Positions 40,808 to 49,018 are shown, numbered from the stretch's first letter. The stretch is 49,384 nt of DNA from Streptococcus parasanguinis (GCA_018365265.1 JAGZKI010000008.1:1-49384), one strand, 5' to 3'. Notes: generated from the sequence alone by a model not told the origin. Numbers and translations are program-made.

Positions 40808-41632
40808 ATGCCTGAATTACCAGAAGTAGAGACGGTTCGACGCGGTCTTGAGAAATTAATTCTTGGAAAAGCCATCCAGTCAGTGGAAGTAAAGTATCCA
40901 AAGATGATTCAGACGGATCTGGATGCTTTTCGTCAAGATCTCCCAGGTCAAGAAATTCGGGCCATGGGGCGCCGCGGGAAATACCTCTTGTTTTATCTGA
41001 CGGATCTGGTCCTCATCTCGCATTTGCGGATGGAAGGCAAGTATTTCTTTTATCCAGATGAAGTCCCTCTTCGCAAGCATGCCCATGTATTCTTTCATTT
41101 TACAGATGGTAGCACCCTGGTCTATGAAGATGTCCGCAAGTTTGGGACCATGGAAGTCCTCATACCTGAGCTTGTCGACAGCTATTTTTTGGCGAAAAAG
41201 ATTGGTCCAGAGCCGACGGAAGCAGATTTTAAAGAACCAGCCTTTCAAGCAGCTCTTAAAAAATCAAAGAAACCCATTAAATCAGCTCTTTTAGACCAAA
41301 AATTAGTGGCTGGTTTGGGCAATATTTATGTGGATGAGGTTCTTTATCGAGCCAAGGTTCATCCAGCCCGTTTGGGTCAAAGCTTGACTGCTAGAGAAGC
41401 CAAAGCCGTTCGCAAAGAAACGATTGCCGTGCTTGCTCAGGCTGTTGAAAAGGGTGGTTCCACCATTCGCTCCTACAGCAATGCTTTTGGAGAAGATGGT
41501 ACCATGCAGGAAGAACACCAGGTCTATGGGAAAACAGGCCAGCCTTGTTTGCGCTGCGGGACACCGATTGAGAAAATCCAGTTAGGGGGACGCGGAACCC
41601 ATTTTTGCCCCCACTGCCAAAAGGAGAACTAG
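40808..41632 (+). CDS. mutM: Formamidopyrimidine-DNA glycosylase
   Basis: Removes 8-oxoguanine and related lesions and nicks the DNA. The 274-residue protein starts MPELPEVETVRRGL, where Pro2 becomes the catalytic N-terminus and Glu3 assists; the helix-two-turn-helix and the zinc finger CLRCGTPIEKIQLGGRGTHF...CPHC end it. The frame is open from 40766, but the need for PELPE at the N-terminus and AAGGAG upstream fix the ATG at 40808. Its TAG is directly followed by the coaE ATG. Confidence 0.96.
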   Translation: MPELPEVETVRRGLEKLILGKAIQSVEVKYPKMIQTDLDAFRQDLPGQEIRAMGRRGKYLLFYLTDLVLISHLRMEGKYFFYPDEVPLRKHAHVFFHFTDGSTLVYEDVRKFGTMEVLIPELVDSYFLAKKIGPEPTEADFKEPAFQAALKKSKKPIKSALLDQKLVAGLGNIYVDEVLYRAKVHPARLGQSLTAREAKAVRKETIAVLAQAVEKGGSTIRSYSNAFGEDGTMQEEHQVYGKTGQPCLRCGTPIEKIQLGGRGTHFCPHCQKEN

Positions 41633-42229
41633 ATGGCAAGAATCATCGGATTAACAGGAGGGATTGCTTCAGGAAAGTCCACTGTCACCTCCTATTTGAG
41701 AGGAAAAGGGTATCCTGTCATTGATGCGGATCAAGTGGTCCATGATTTGCAAGCACCAGGAGGAGCCCTCTACCGTGTCTTAGTGGATCATTTTGGGAGA
41801 GAGATCCTTACCAAAGAAGGAGAGCTGGATCGCGTCGCTTTGGGTCAGCGGATCTTTTCAGACCCTAGTGAAAGAGACTGGTCCAATCGCGTCCAAGGCA
41901 GGCTTATTCGTGAGGCTCTAGCTGAGGTAAGAGATAGACAAGCTGCCCAATCCGATCTCTTTTTTATGGATATTCCTCTCTTAATCGAGCAGCACTATGA
42001 AGAGTGGTTTGAATCTGTCTGGTTGGTAGCTGTATCAACAGAAACCCAGCTCAAACGCCTGATGGAACGCAACCACTTATCGGAACTGCAAGCCCAGGAA
42101 CGCATCGCATCTCAAATGCCGCTAGATGAAAAAAGAGCCCATGCAGATCTGGTCTTAGACAATAATGGCGATCTAACGGCCCTCTATGCCCAATTAGATG
42201 CAGCCCTAAAACAATTAGAAAGAAGATGA
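41633..42229 (+). CDS. coaE: Dephospho-CoA kinase
   Basis: Last step of coenzyme A synthesis: phosphorylates the 3'-OH of dephospho-CoA. The 198-residue protein has the P-loop GLTGGIASGKST (about 6-17), VIDADQVVHDL and the LVAVSTETQLKRLMERN lid region. Directly abuts mutM and ends in ATGA, the possible coupled start of the next frame. Order mutM-coaE-MFS matches pneumococcus. Confidence 0.95.
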   Translation: MARIIGLTGGIASGKSTVTSYLRGKGYPVIDADQVVHDLQAPGGALYRVLVDHFGREILTKEGELDRVALGQRIFSDPSERDWSNRVQGRLIREALAEVRDRQAAQSDLFFMDIPLLIEQHYEEWFESVWLVAVSTETQLKRLMERNHLSELQAQERIASQMPLDEKRAHADLVLDNNGDLTALYAQLDAALKQLERR

Positions 42230-42233
42230 TTTT

Positions 42234-43445
42234 ATCACAAGAGAAATCAATTGGCGTAAAAATCTATATATTGCTTGGATCGGGTGCTTTTTCATCGGAG
42301 CCAGCCTTTCTTTGGTCGTCCCTTTTATGGCCCTCTTTGTGGAAGAGTTGGGTGTTACGGGCAAGGCTGTTCCCCTTTATGCTGGGATTGCCGTCGCGAG
42401 TTCTTCTGTAACTTCTGCGATCATGTCTCCCATCTGGGGGAGCCTGGCTGACCGTTATGGTCGAAAACCCATGATGTTGAGAGCTTCCATTGCCATGACG
42501 CTGACCATGGGAGGGATCGCCTTTGTGCCATCCGTCTTTTGGCTTTTGGTCCTGCGCTTGCTCAATGGGGTCTTTTCAGGCTTTGTTCCCAATAGTACAG
42601 CCCTGATTGCCAGTCAAGTTCCCAAGGACCAATCCGGCTATGCCCTAGGGACCTTGTCGACCGGTGTCGTGGCTGGAACCTTGATGGGCCCTTTGATTGG
42701 GGGACTCATTGCTGAAAATCTAGGCATGCGCAATGTCTTTCTCTTGGTCGGCTTCTTCTTATTTTTGGTTTCCCTCTTAACCTTCTGGGGCATTGAGGAA
42801 GACTATGAGCCCCTTCCAAAAGAAGAACAAAAATCCAGTTGGGAGTTGCTCAAGTCCATTCAGCAAAAAGATATTCTCTTGGGCCTCTTTTTGACCAGCA
42901 TGACCATCCAAATGATCGCCCAATCTATTTCTCCGATCCTGCCTCTTTATGTGAGAGCTTTGGGCCAAAGAGATAACCTGATCTTTGTATCGGGGATGAT
43001 TGTTTCGGCTATGGGAGTCTCTAGTATGCTCTTTTCAGGTTGGATGGGAAAACTCGGAGACCGAATCGGGAATCACCGGCTCTTATTAATCGCCCTTCTT
43101 TATAGTGGCTGTCTCTATATCCTTTGTGCCCAAGCGCAATCACCCCTTCAATTAGGGATTTTACGCTTCCTCTTTGGGATCGGGACAGGAGCCCTACTAC
43201 CAGGAGTTTCTGCATTATTGAATCGTTTAACCCCTCCTGAAGGGATTTCTCGGATCTTTAGCTACAACCAGCTCTTTTATTACTTAGGTGGTGTATTAGG
43301 GCCAATGATGGGATCGAGTATTTTCATGCATTTTGGCTATCATTGGGTATTTTACGGTACAGCCCTTTTGGCCTTTACCGATTTGATGTTCCTCTTATTC
43401 TTATTTAGAAAGTATTTGAAAGTGAGAGACGTACGTGCGAATTAA
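42234..43445 (+). CDS. pmrA: PmrA-like MFS multidrug efflux protein, start codon damaged or missing
   Basis: A twelve-span major facilitator of about 400 residues, similar in layout to the pneumococcal PmrA exporter, with the motif A loop GSLADRYGRKPMM and the motif C-like GTLMGPLIGGLIAE. The conserved N-terminal part (EINWRKNLYIAWIGC, then GASLSLVVPF) is in frame only upstream of any ATG or GTG; the first usual start, TTG at 42312, would lose the first membrane span. The ATG at 42226, coupled to coaE, is in another frame, and one extra T in the run 42230-42233 would join the two. Either the gene has a one-base deletion or it starts at ATC. Coordinates mark the protein from this ATC. Confidence 0.72.
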   Translation: MTREINWRKNLYIAWIGCFFIGASLSLVVPFMALFVEELGVTGKAVPLYAGIAVASSSVTSAIMSPIWGSLADRYGRKPMMLRASIAMTLTMGGIAFVPSVFWLLVLRLLNGVFSGFVPNSTALIASQVPKDQSGYALGTLSTGVVAGTLMGPLIGGLIAENLGMRNVFLLVGFFLFLVSLLTFWGIEEDYEPLPKEEQKSSWELLKSIQQKDILLGLFLTSMTIQMIAQSISPILPLYVRALGQRDNLIFVSGMIVSAMGVSSMLFSGWMGKLGDRIGNHRLLLIALLYSGCLYILCAQAQSPLQLGILRFLFGIGTGALLPGVSALLNRLTPPEGISRIFSYNQLFYYLGGVLGPMMGSSIFMHFGYHWVFYGTALLAFTDLMFLLFLFRKYLKVRDVRAN

Positions 43446-43584
43446 AGTTCAATTGACCTGCACCAGCTGTGGGAGTCAGAATTATTTGACCAGTAAAAAT
43501 ACCAAAACCCATCCTGAAAAGATCGAGGTCTTGAAGTATTGTCCCAAGGAAAGAAAAGTAACCTTACATATTGAATCAAAATGA
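43435..43584 (+). CDS. rpmG: 50S ribosomal protein L33
   Basis: A 49-residue ribosomal protein, too short for most gene lists. MRIKVQLTCTSCG with CxxC, then NYLTSKNTKTHPEKIEVLKY and CPKERK identify L33; three Cys remain, so zinc binding may be partial. The start is GTG at 43435, inside the last codons of the MFS gene, with only a weak GAGAG upstream. It precedes secG, as in pneumococcus. Confidence 0.9.
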   Translation: MRIKVQLTCTSCGSQNYLTSKNTKTHPEKIEVLKYCPKERKVTLHIESK

Positions 43585-43599
43585 TTTTCATGGTATAAT
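43571..43599 (+). promoter_or_regulatory. Promoter of secG
   Basis: TTGAAT (43571-43576), 17-nt spacer, TGgTATAAT with TATAAT at 43594-43599. It overlaps the end of rpmG. Confidence 0.75.
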
Positions 43600-43625
43600 A
43601 GTGAAGATTTTAAGGAGTTTTGAAT

Positions 43626-43859
43626 ATGAGCGGAGCATTAACAACTATTTTACTAGTATTATCAGTATTGATTATTATCGCAATTTTTATGCAACCAACA
43701 AAAAACCAATCGAGCAACGTCTTTGACGCAAGCTCAAATGACTTGTTTGAACGTTCAAAAGCGCGCGGGTTTGAAGCCGTGATGCAGCGTTTAACAGCTA
43801 TTATGATCTTCTTTTGGTTATTGATCGCGATGATCTTAATGGTACTTTCTAGTAGATAA
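43626..43859 (+). CDS. secG: Preprotein translocase subunit SecG
   Basis: Small helper of the SecYEG channel, 77 residues with two membrane spans (about 5-22 and 53-75) and the middle NQSSNVFDASSNDLFERSKA. AAGGAG at 43612-43617 supports the ATG at 43626 over a TTG six bases upstream. Own promoter; followed by rnr after 95 nt without a clear terminator. Confidence 0.93.
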   Translation: MSGALTTILLVLSVLIIIAIFMQPTKNQSSNVFDASSNDLFERSKARGFEAVMQRLTAIMIFFWLLIAMILMVLSSR

Positions 43860-43954
43860 GATAGGCTCAGACAATGTCTTTGCCTATTTTTATTTTGTAA
43901 AACAAAGACACAAGTAGATAGAAAAAGGAGGCTGGATAACCAGCAAATAAATCA

Positions 43955-46315
43955 ATGAAAACAAGTATTAAAGAATATTTACAGGAGCATGACAAAGCCC
44001 AGATCAATGATCTGGCAGCAGCTCTAGGAAAGGAAGGGTCTAAGGATTTCCGTGACTTGGTCAAAACCATCTCTCTGATGGAACGCCGTCATGAGTTGAA
44101 ATTCGAAGATGATGGCTCTCTTCGTTTAGCTCAAAAGAAGGCCCCAGCCATTACCCTCAAGGGGATCTTTCATGCGCATAAGAATGGCTTTGGCTTTGTC
44201 AGTTTAGAAGGCGAAGAAGAGGACCTCTTTGTTGGCCGAAATGATGTTAATCACGCTATCGATGGTGACACCGTTGAGATCGTCATTACCAAGGTAGCAG
44301 ACCGAAACAAGGGAACGGCAGCAGAAGCTAAGATTATTGATGTCTTGGAGCATAGCATCAAAACGGTAGTTGGACAAATCGTTCTGGATGAGGAAAAGCC
44401 TAAATATGCCGGCTACATTCGTTCGAAAAATCAAAAGATCAGCCAGCTGATCTATGTGAAGAAGCCAGCCATCCAATTGGAAGGGACCGAAATCCTCAAG
44501 GTCGAAATTGATCAATACCCGAGCCGCAAGCACAATTATTTTGTGGCGACGGTGCGGGATGTGGTCGGTCATGTGACAGATCCAGGAATCGATGTTTTGG
44601 AAGTGTTAGAATCCATGGACATTGTCTCAGAATTTCCAGAAGAAGTGCTGAAGGAAGCCGAGCAGGTTCCAGATGCACCGTCTGCAAAGGATTTAGAGGG
44701 ACGCTTGGATCTGCGAGATGAGATCACCTTTACCATCGACGGGGCTGATGCCAAAGACTTGGACGATGCGGTCCATATCAAGTTACTCAAGAATGGCAAC
44801 TTTGAGCTGGGTGTTCACATCGCAGATGTTTCTTATTACGTTCAGGAAGGTTCAGCACTCGACAAGGAAGCTCTAAATCGGGCGACCTCTGTCTATGTGA
44901 CCGACCGAGTAGTACCCATGTTGCCAGAGCGTCTCTCCAATGGGATCTGTTCTTTAAATCCGAATGTGGATCGCCTGACCCAGTCTGCCATCATGGAGAT
45001 TGATCCTCATGGCAAGGTTGTCAAGCATACCATTACCCAAACAGTGATCAACACAACCTTCCGAATGACCTATAGCGACGTCAATGATATCTTAGCGGGA
45101 GACGAAGAAAAGGCTCAAACCTTTAAGAAAATTGTCCCAAGTATTCATCAAATGGCCACCTTGCATGGCATTCTAGAAAGCATGCGGATTCGTCGCGGAG
45201 CCCTCAATTTTGATACCAATGAGGCTAAAATTCTGGTCAATAAAGAAGGAAAACCGGTCGACATTGTCCTTCGTCAAAGAGGAATTGCCGAGCGGATGAT
45301 TGAGTCCTTTATGCTGATCGCTAATGAGACAGTGGCGGAGCACTTTACGCGACTGAAACTACCGTTCATCTACCGGATCCACGAAGATCCAAAGGCAGAA
45401 AAAGTACAGAAGTTTATCGATTATGCTTCTAGTTTTGGAATCCAGATCTACGGAACGGCTAGTGAGATGAGCCAAGAAGCCCTGCAAGAAATTATGCGCA
45501 AGGTCGAAGGAGAACCCTATGCAGACGTTCTCTCAATGATGTTGTTGCGCTCGATGCAGCAAGCTCGCTATTCAGAGCACAACCATGGCCACTATGGGCT
45601 TGCTGCGGAATATTATACCCACTTTACTAGTCCCATCCGTCGGTATCCGGACCTGATGGTTCACCGAATGGTGCGCGAATATGGAAAATCTCAAGAAGTG
45701 GCTGAACACTTTGAACAAGTCCTTCCAGACATTGCCAACCAATCCTCTAGTCGGGAGCGCCGGGCTATTGATGCGGAGCGCGAAGTAGAGGCTATGAAGA
45801 AGGCAGAATACATGGAAGACTATGTTGGGGAAGAGTACGATGCTGTGGTTTCCAGTGTGGTGAAATTTGGCCTCTTTGTGGAGTTGCCAAATACGGTTGA
45901 AGGCTTGATCCATATTACCAATCTCCCTGAATTCTACCATTTTAATGAACGGGATCTAACCCTTCGCGGAGAAAAATCAGGAGTGACCTTCCGTGTCGGT
46001 CAGCAAATCCGGATCAAGGTAGAAAGAGCCGACAAGATGACAGGAGAGATTGATTTCTCTTATATTCCAAGTGAATGGGATGTCGTCGAAAAAGGTCTCA
46101 AGTCTAAAGGACGTGACCGAGATGGCAATCGTAGAGATCGCAGACGCAAGGACAAAAAAGTTTCTAAGGGATCAACCGCTAGAAAAGATGACAAGCGGAA
46201 AGATTCTTCCTCTAAATCCAAAAAGAAAAAAGGGAAGAAACCATTTTACAAGGAAGTAGCAAAGAAAGGAGCCAAACATGGCAAAGGGCGAAGGAAAGGT
46301 AGTCGCGCAAAATAA
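43955..46315 (+). CDS. rnr: Ribonuclease R
   Basis: Processive 3'-5' exoribonuclease that degrades structured RNA, including mRNA tagged by trans-translation. The 786-residue protein has an N-terminal winged-helix/CSD region (about 1-230, with GIFHAHKNGFGFVSLEG), the RNB domain with active-site DGADAKDLDDAVHI (about 262-275), an S1 domain (about 620-705, GEEYDAVVSSVVKFGLFVEL) and a long basic tail rich in Lys, Arg and Ser. The tail overlaps smpB by 38 nt. Confidence 0.96.
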   Translation: MKTSIKEYLQEHDKAQINDLAAALGKEGSKDFRDLVKTISLMERRHELKFEDDGSLRLAQKKAPAITLKGIFHAHKNGFGFVSLEGEEEDLFVGRNDVNHAIDGDTVEIVITKVADRNKGTAAEAKIIDVLEHSIKTVVGQIVLDEEKPKYAGYIRSKNQKISQLIYVKKPAIQLEGTEILKVEIDQYPSRKHNYFVATVRDVVGHVTDPGIDVLEVLESMDIVSEFPEEVLKEAEQVPDAPSAKDLEGRLDLRDEITFTIDGADAKDLDDAVHIKLLKNGNFELGVHIADVSYYVQEGSALDKEALNRATSVYVTDRVVPMLPERLSNGICSLNPNVDRLTQSAIMEIDPHGKVVKHTITQTVINTTFRMTYSDVNDILAGDEEKAQTFKKIVPSIHQMATLHGILESMRIRRGALNFDTNEAKILVNKEGKPVDIVLRQRGIAERMIESFMLIANETVAEHFTRLKLPFIYRIHEDPKAEKVQKFIDYASSFGIQIYGTASEMSQEALQEIMRKVEGEPYADVLSMMLLRSMQQARYSEHNHGHYGLAAEYYTHFTSPIRRYPDLMVHRMVREYGKSQEVAEHFEQVLPDIANQSSSRERRAIDAEREVEAMKKAEYMEDYVGEEYDAVVSSVVKFGLFVELPNTVEGLIHITNLPEFYHFNERDLTLRGEKSGVTFRVGQQIRIKVERADKMTGEIDFSYIPSEWDVVEKGLKSKGRDRDGNRRDRRRKDKKVSKGSTARKDDKRKDSSSKSKKKKGKKPFYKEVAKKGAKHGKGRRKGSRAK

Positions 46316-46745
46316 AAAGGCGAGACATGACTACACCATCGTGGATACGATTGAAGCAGGGATGGTGCTGACGGGGACAGAGATCAAAAGTGTCCGTGCG
46401 GCACGCATTAACTTGAAAGATGGCTTTGCACAAGTAAAAAATGGCGAAGTTTGGCTTAGCAATGTCCACATTGCCCCTTATGAGGAAGGCAATATCTGGA
46501 ACCAAGACCCAGACCGTCGTCGCAAGCTCCTTCTTCATAAAAAGCAAATCCAAAAGCTGGACCAAGAAACCAAAGGGACAGGAATGACCCTGGTGCCTTT
46601 AAAGGTCTATCTCAAGGATGGCTATGCCAAATTGCTTTTGGGACTCGCTAAAGGGAAACATGATTATGACAAGCGTGAATCCATCAAACGTCGGGAACAA
46701 AACCGGGATATCGCACGGGTTATGAAACAATACAATACGCGTTAA
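46278..46745 (+). CDS. smpB: SsrA-binding protein SmpB
   Basis: Binds tmRNA and brings it to stalled ribosomes. The 155-residue protein shows GTEIKSVRAARINLKDGFA, the OB-fold core, and a basic C-terminal tail (KRREQNRDIARVMKQYNTR) that enters the mRNA channel. The ATG lies inside rnr after AAGGAG (about 46265-46270). Overlap with rnr joins two parts of the same ribosome-rescue pathway; the usual tmRNA gene itself is not in the window. Confidence 0.96.
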   Translation: MAKGEGKVVAQNKKARHDYTIVDTIEAGMVLTGTEIKSVRAARINLKDGFAQVKNGEVWLSNVHIAPYEEGNIWNQDPDRRRKLLLHKKQIQKLDQETKGTGMTLVPLKVYLKDGYAKLLLGLAKGKHDYDKRESIKRREQNRDIARVMKQYNTR

Positions 46746-46753
46746 ATAAAAAA

Positions 46754-46790
46754 GGCAATTCTGAAACTTGTTTCAGAATTGCCTTTTTTT
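46754..46790 (+). terminator. Terminator of the secG/rnr/smpB unit
   Basis: Perfect 14-bp stem GGCAATTCTGAAAC (46754-46767) with GTTTCAGAATTGCC (46770-46783), then seven T. Confidence 0.92.
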
Positions 46791-46816
46791 ATCGGAGAGG
46801 GGCCTCTTTTTCTAAC

Positions 46817-46845
46817 TTGTAAAAAGGGGCTTTTTCCTGTATGAT
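46817..46845 (+). promoter_or_regulatory. Promoter of tehB
   Basis: TTGTAA (46817-46822), 17-nt spacer, TATGAT (46840-46845). Confidence 0.65.
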
Positions 46846-46875
46846 AAGAGTACTGAAAGAATAAGGAGAAGCCAC

Positions 46876-47736
46876 ATGACACAAAAATTGATCCCTTACA
46901 AGCGCATGCCTATCTGGACCAAGGATACCATGCCAGAAGCTCTTCAAAGAAAGCACAATACCAAGGTAGGAACCTGGGGGAAGATTACGGTTCTAAAAGG
47001 TCAGTTAAGATTTATTGAATTGACAGAAGAGGGAGAAGAAATCGCGAGCCACATTTTTGAAGCAGGAGCAGAGAACCCCATGGCCGAGCCCCAGGCCTGG
47101 CACCGTGTCGAAGCGGCGACTGATGATGTGGAGTGGTACTTGGAATTTTACTGTGAGCCAAAAGACTATTTTTCCAAAAAGTACAATACCAACCCTGTCC
47201 ATTCAGAGGTGCTAGAAGCAGTGGGAATTGTCTCAGCTGGAAAGGCGCTGGATCTAGGATGTGGGCAAGGACGCAATGCTCTCTTTTTGGCCCAACATGG
47301 CTTTGATGTGACAGCAGTAGATCAAAATGAATTGGCTCTTGATATCTTACAAAGTATTGTCGCTGAGGAAGATATGGACATGCCAGTAGGACTTTATGAT
47401 ATTAATGCTGCAGCTCTTACCCAAAACTATGACTTTATCGTATCAACTGTGGTCCTCATGTTTTTAGACGCTGATCGGATTCCAGCGATCATCCGCAATA
47501 TGCAAGAGCATACCAATCCAGGGGGCTATAATCTCATTGTCTGTGCCATGGATACGGAAGATTATCCCTGCCAGATGCCCTTCTCGTTCACCTTTAAAGA
47601 AGGAGAATTGGCGGAGTATTACAAGGATTGGGAATTGGTCAAGTACAATGAAAATCCAGGCCATCTCCATCGTCGAGATGAGAATGGCCATCGGATTCAA
47701 CTTCGATTTGCAACCATGTTGGCAAAGAAAAAATAA
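46876..47736 (+). CDS. tehB: SAM-dependent methyltransferase TehB (long form)
   Basis: A 286-residue protein with an N-terminal cupin-like DUF1971 domain (about 1-95, PIWTKDTMPEALQRKHNTK) joined to a TehB-type methyltransferase (SAM motif ALDLGCGQGRNALFL near 123-137). TehB homologues methylate tellurite or selenite in vitro; the natural role in streptococci is unclear. AAGGAGAAG precedes the ATG. Single-gene unit, gene order as in pneumococcus after smpB. Confidence 0.9.
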   Translation: MTQKLIPYKRMPIWTKDTMPEALQRKHNTKVGTWGKITVLKGQLRFIELTEEGEEIASHIFEAGAENPMAEPQAWHRVEAATDDVEWYLEFYCEPKDYFSKKYNTNPVHSEVLEAVGIVSAGKALDLGCGQGRNALFLAQHGFDVTAVDQNELALDILQSIVAEEDMDMPVGLYDINAAALTQNYDFIVSTVVLMFLDADRIPAIIRNMQEHTNPGGYNLIVCAMDTEDYPCQMPFSFTFKEGELAEYYKDWELVKYNENPGHLHRRDENGHRIQLRFATMLAKKK

Positions 47737-47741
47737 AGAAA

Positions 47742-47765
47742 AAGCAGGATGTTAAGATCCTGCCT
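47742..47765 (+). terminator. Terminator of tehB
   Basis: AAGCAGGAT pairs with ATCCTGCCTT around GTTAAG. A close copy occurs at 48029-48055 beyond the structured repeat. Confidence 0.7.
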
Positions 47766-47791
47766 TCATATTGAAGACAAAGTCATATAAA

Positions 47792-47927
47792 AAACTTTCC
47801 TTAGGTGAGTACGGACGTCAGCGAACTTCTTCGAAGTTCCAAGACTTAGTTTTGAGCCTAGGGTCTCAAAACTCCCGAGTGCCTGAAACGTTATTGTTTC
47901 AGGCACTTTTCTCACAGCGGAAAGTTT
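47792..47927 (+). repeat. Dispersed structured repeat, copy C
   Basis: Closing stem AAACTTTCC (47792-47800) with GGAAAGTTT (47919-47927), GTGAG (47805-47809) with CTCAC (47911-47915). H1 GAACTTC/GAAGTTC (47823-47839), H2 AGTTTTGAG/CTCAAAACT (47848-47873), H3 GTGCCTGAAAC/GTTTCAGGCAC (47879-47906). AT-rich homology to the remnant at 14880 continues to about 48005. The 416-nt gap between tehB and the TetR gene holds only this and three terminators. Confidence 0.87.
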
Positions 47928-48030
47928 CGATATTTTCTTGAATCGATTTAAAAATTGGAACTCATTTTTATTTTTTTTGCAAAATCGCTTAACTTATTTT
48001 ACTTTAAAGTAATTTGTCTACATTCTAAAA

Positions 48031-48056
48031 GCAGGATGTTAGGATCCTGCCTTTTT
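48031..48056 (+). terminator. Second copy of the tehB terminator hairpin
   Basis: GCAGGAT (48031-48037) pairs with ATCCTGC (48044-48050), then CTTTTT. Confidence 0.75.
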
Positions 48057-48107
48057 GCTTGTCTACAAATAAGTTGAAGAAGGTGATATACATTTTGTTC
48101 ATTTGCC

Positions 48108-48145
48108 AAAAAGAAAAACCTTCTCCATAAAGGTAGGAAAAGGTT
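48108..48145 (-). terminator. Terminator of the TetR-family gene
   Basis: On the minus strand AACCTTTTCC pairs with GGAGAAGGTT (one wobble), followed by TTTTTCTTTTT. Confidence 0.75.
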
Positions 48146-48152
48146 GGGGGAT

Positions 48153-48695
48153 TTAGTTCCAGCTAGCAAAGTCGCAGACACTGAGAATGATCGTTCCAAT
48201 TTCAATGGGGTCCTCTTTTGCACCAGATTCTAACCAGGTCACAATCACAGATTCAATCGTGGCGATGAAAATTTCTAGCCCATACTTGTATGGAACTTGA
48301 AAGTCTGAAATGATGTGTTCTTTAGCATGGGGAGTATCGTCTAGTGCATGGAGAGTAAAACTTCTTACCAATTTACGGAAGTCCGAGCAGCAGGATTGGG
48401 ACAAGGCATAAATAAAATCATAATTGTCTTTAATAGCGGTCAACACATTGAGAAAGTTTACCTTGACAGGGCTTCCTTCAACGAAGAGGCTATCTAATTC
48501 TTGCATCATGTCCATTTTCATTTGCTCAAACATGTCGTATTTATCGACATAGTGCAAGTAGAAGGTCCCGCGGTTAATCCCAGCGGTTTCAGTTAATTGT
48601 CGAATAGTGATGCTTTCAAAAGGTTGTTGCAAGAGGAGTTTTGAGAGCGCATTTCGTAAGTCTGACTTGGTTGTTGTTTGTCTTTGGCGTACCAT
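48153..48695 (-). CDS. TetR/AcrR family transcriptional regulator
   Basis: A 180-residue regulator. The N-terminal helix-turn-helix is residues about 10-55, with ITIRQLTETAGINRGTFYLHY as its core; the ligand-binding part (about 75-180) resembles the DhaS-like/TetR_C_8 group. The ligand is unknown. AGAAAGGAAC precedes the ATG at 48695. No obvious target gene remains beside it: the next plus-strand feature is a transposase, so its regulon may be elsewhere or lost. Confidence 0.88.
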   Translation of the reverse strand: MVRQRQTTTKSDLRNALSKLLLQQPFESITIRQLTETAGINRGTFYLHYVDKYDMFEQMKMDMMQELDSLFVEGSPVKVNFLNVLTAIKDNYDFIYALSQSCCSDFRKLVRSFTLHALDDTPHAKEHIISDFQVPYKYGLEIFIATIESVIVTWLESGAKEDPIEIGTIILSVCDFASWN

Positions 48696-48738
48696 ATGTT
48701 CCTTTCTGTAGTTGTATCAATCTGTTTCTATTTATTTG

Positions 48739-48773
48739 ACGTTAAAATAATTTATATGTTAAATAATTTTACG
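48739..48773. promoter_or_regulatory. Imperfect palindrome upstream of the TetR gene
   Basis: CGTTAAAATAATTT and AAATAATTTTACG face each other around ATATGTT. It overlaps the likely promoter of the regulator, so it is a candidate autoregulatory operator. Confidence 0.4.
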
Positions 48774-48826
48774 ACACTAACAAAGAGCATTATACTCCAA
48801 AAGAATAAATTAGACAACAATTCTAA

Positions 48827-48858
48827 TTTTTGTACAGATAACGGAAAGTGTACAAAAA
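48827..48858. promoter_or_regulatory. Perfect 10-bp inverted repeat
   Basis: TTTTTGTACA (48827-48836) and TGTACAAAAA (48849-48858) with 12 nt between. Could be an operator or a small RNA hairpin. Apart from this, the palindrome near 48739 and a lone terminator, the 474-nt gap to the transposase shows no gene. Confidence 0.45.
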
Positions 48859-48985
48859 TTTTACAAGTTTATGAATGACGGGCACTGACAAGATTTTGTG
48901 AAAATCTCACAACAATTAGTGATTTAAAATAATTCCCTCCTAAAAAAATGGTCAGGAAATTTTTAGGAAAAGTGTCAAACAAAAA

Positions 48986-49018
48986 GAAACCAGCACGAAT
49001 AAAAGTGCTGGTTTCTTT
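48986..49018 (+). terminator. Orphan rho-independent terminator
   Basis: GAAACCAGCAC (48986-48996) pairs with GTGCTGGTTTC (49005-49015), then TTTATTAT. No gene ends before it, so a small RNA or a lost gene may have used it. Confidence 0.65.

Noticed and set aside
42312..42314. TTG as start of the MFS exporter
   Set aside because: It would remove the first membrane span, and the in-frame upstream codons match the conserved N-terminus of PmrA-like proteins.
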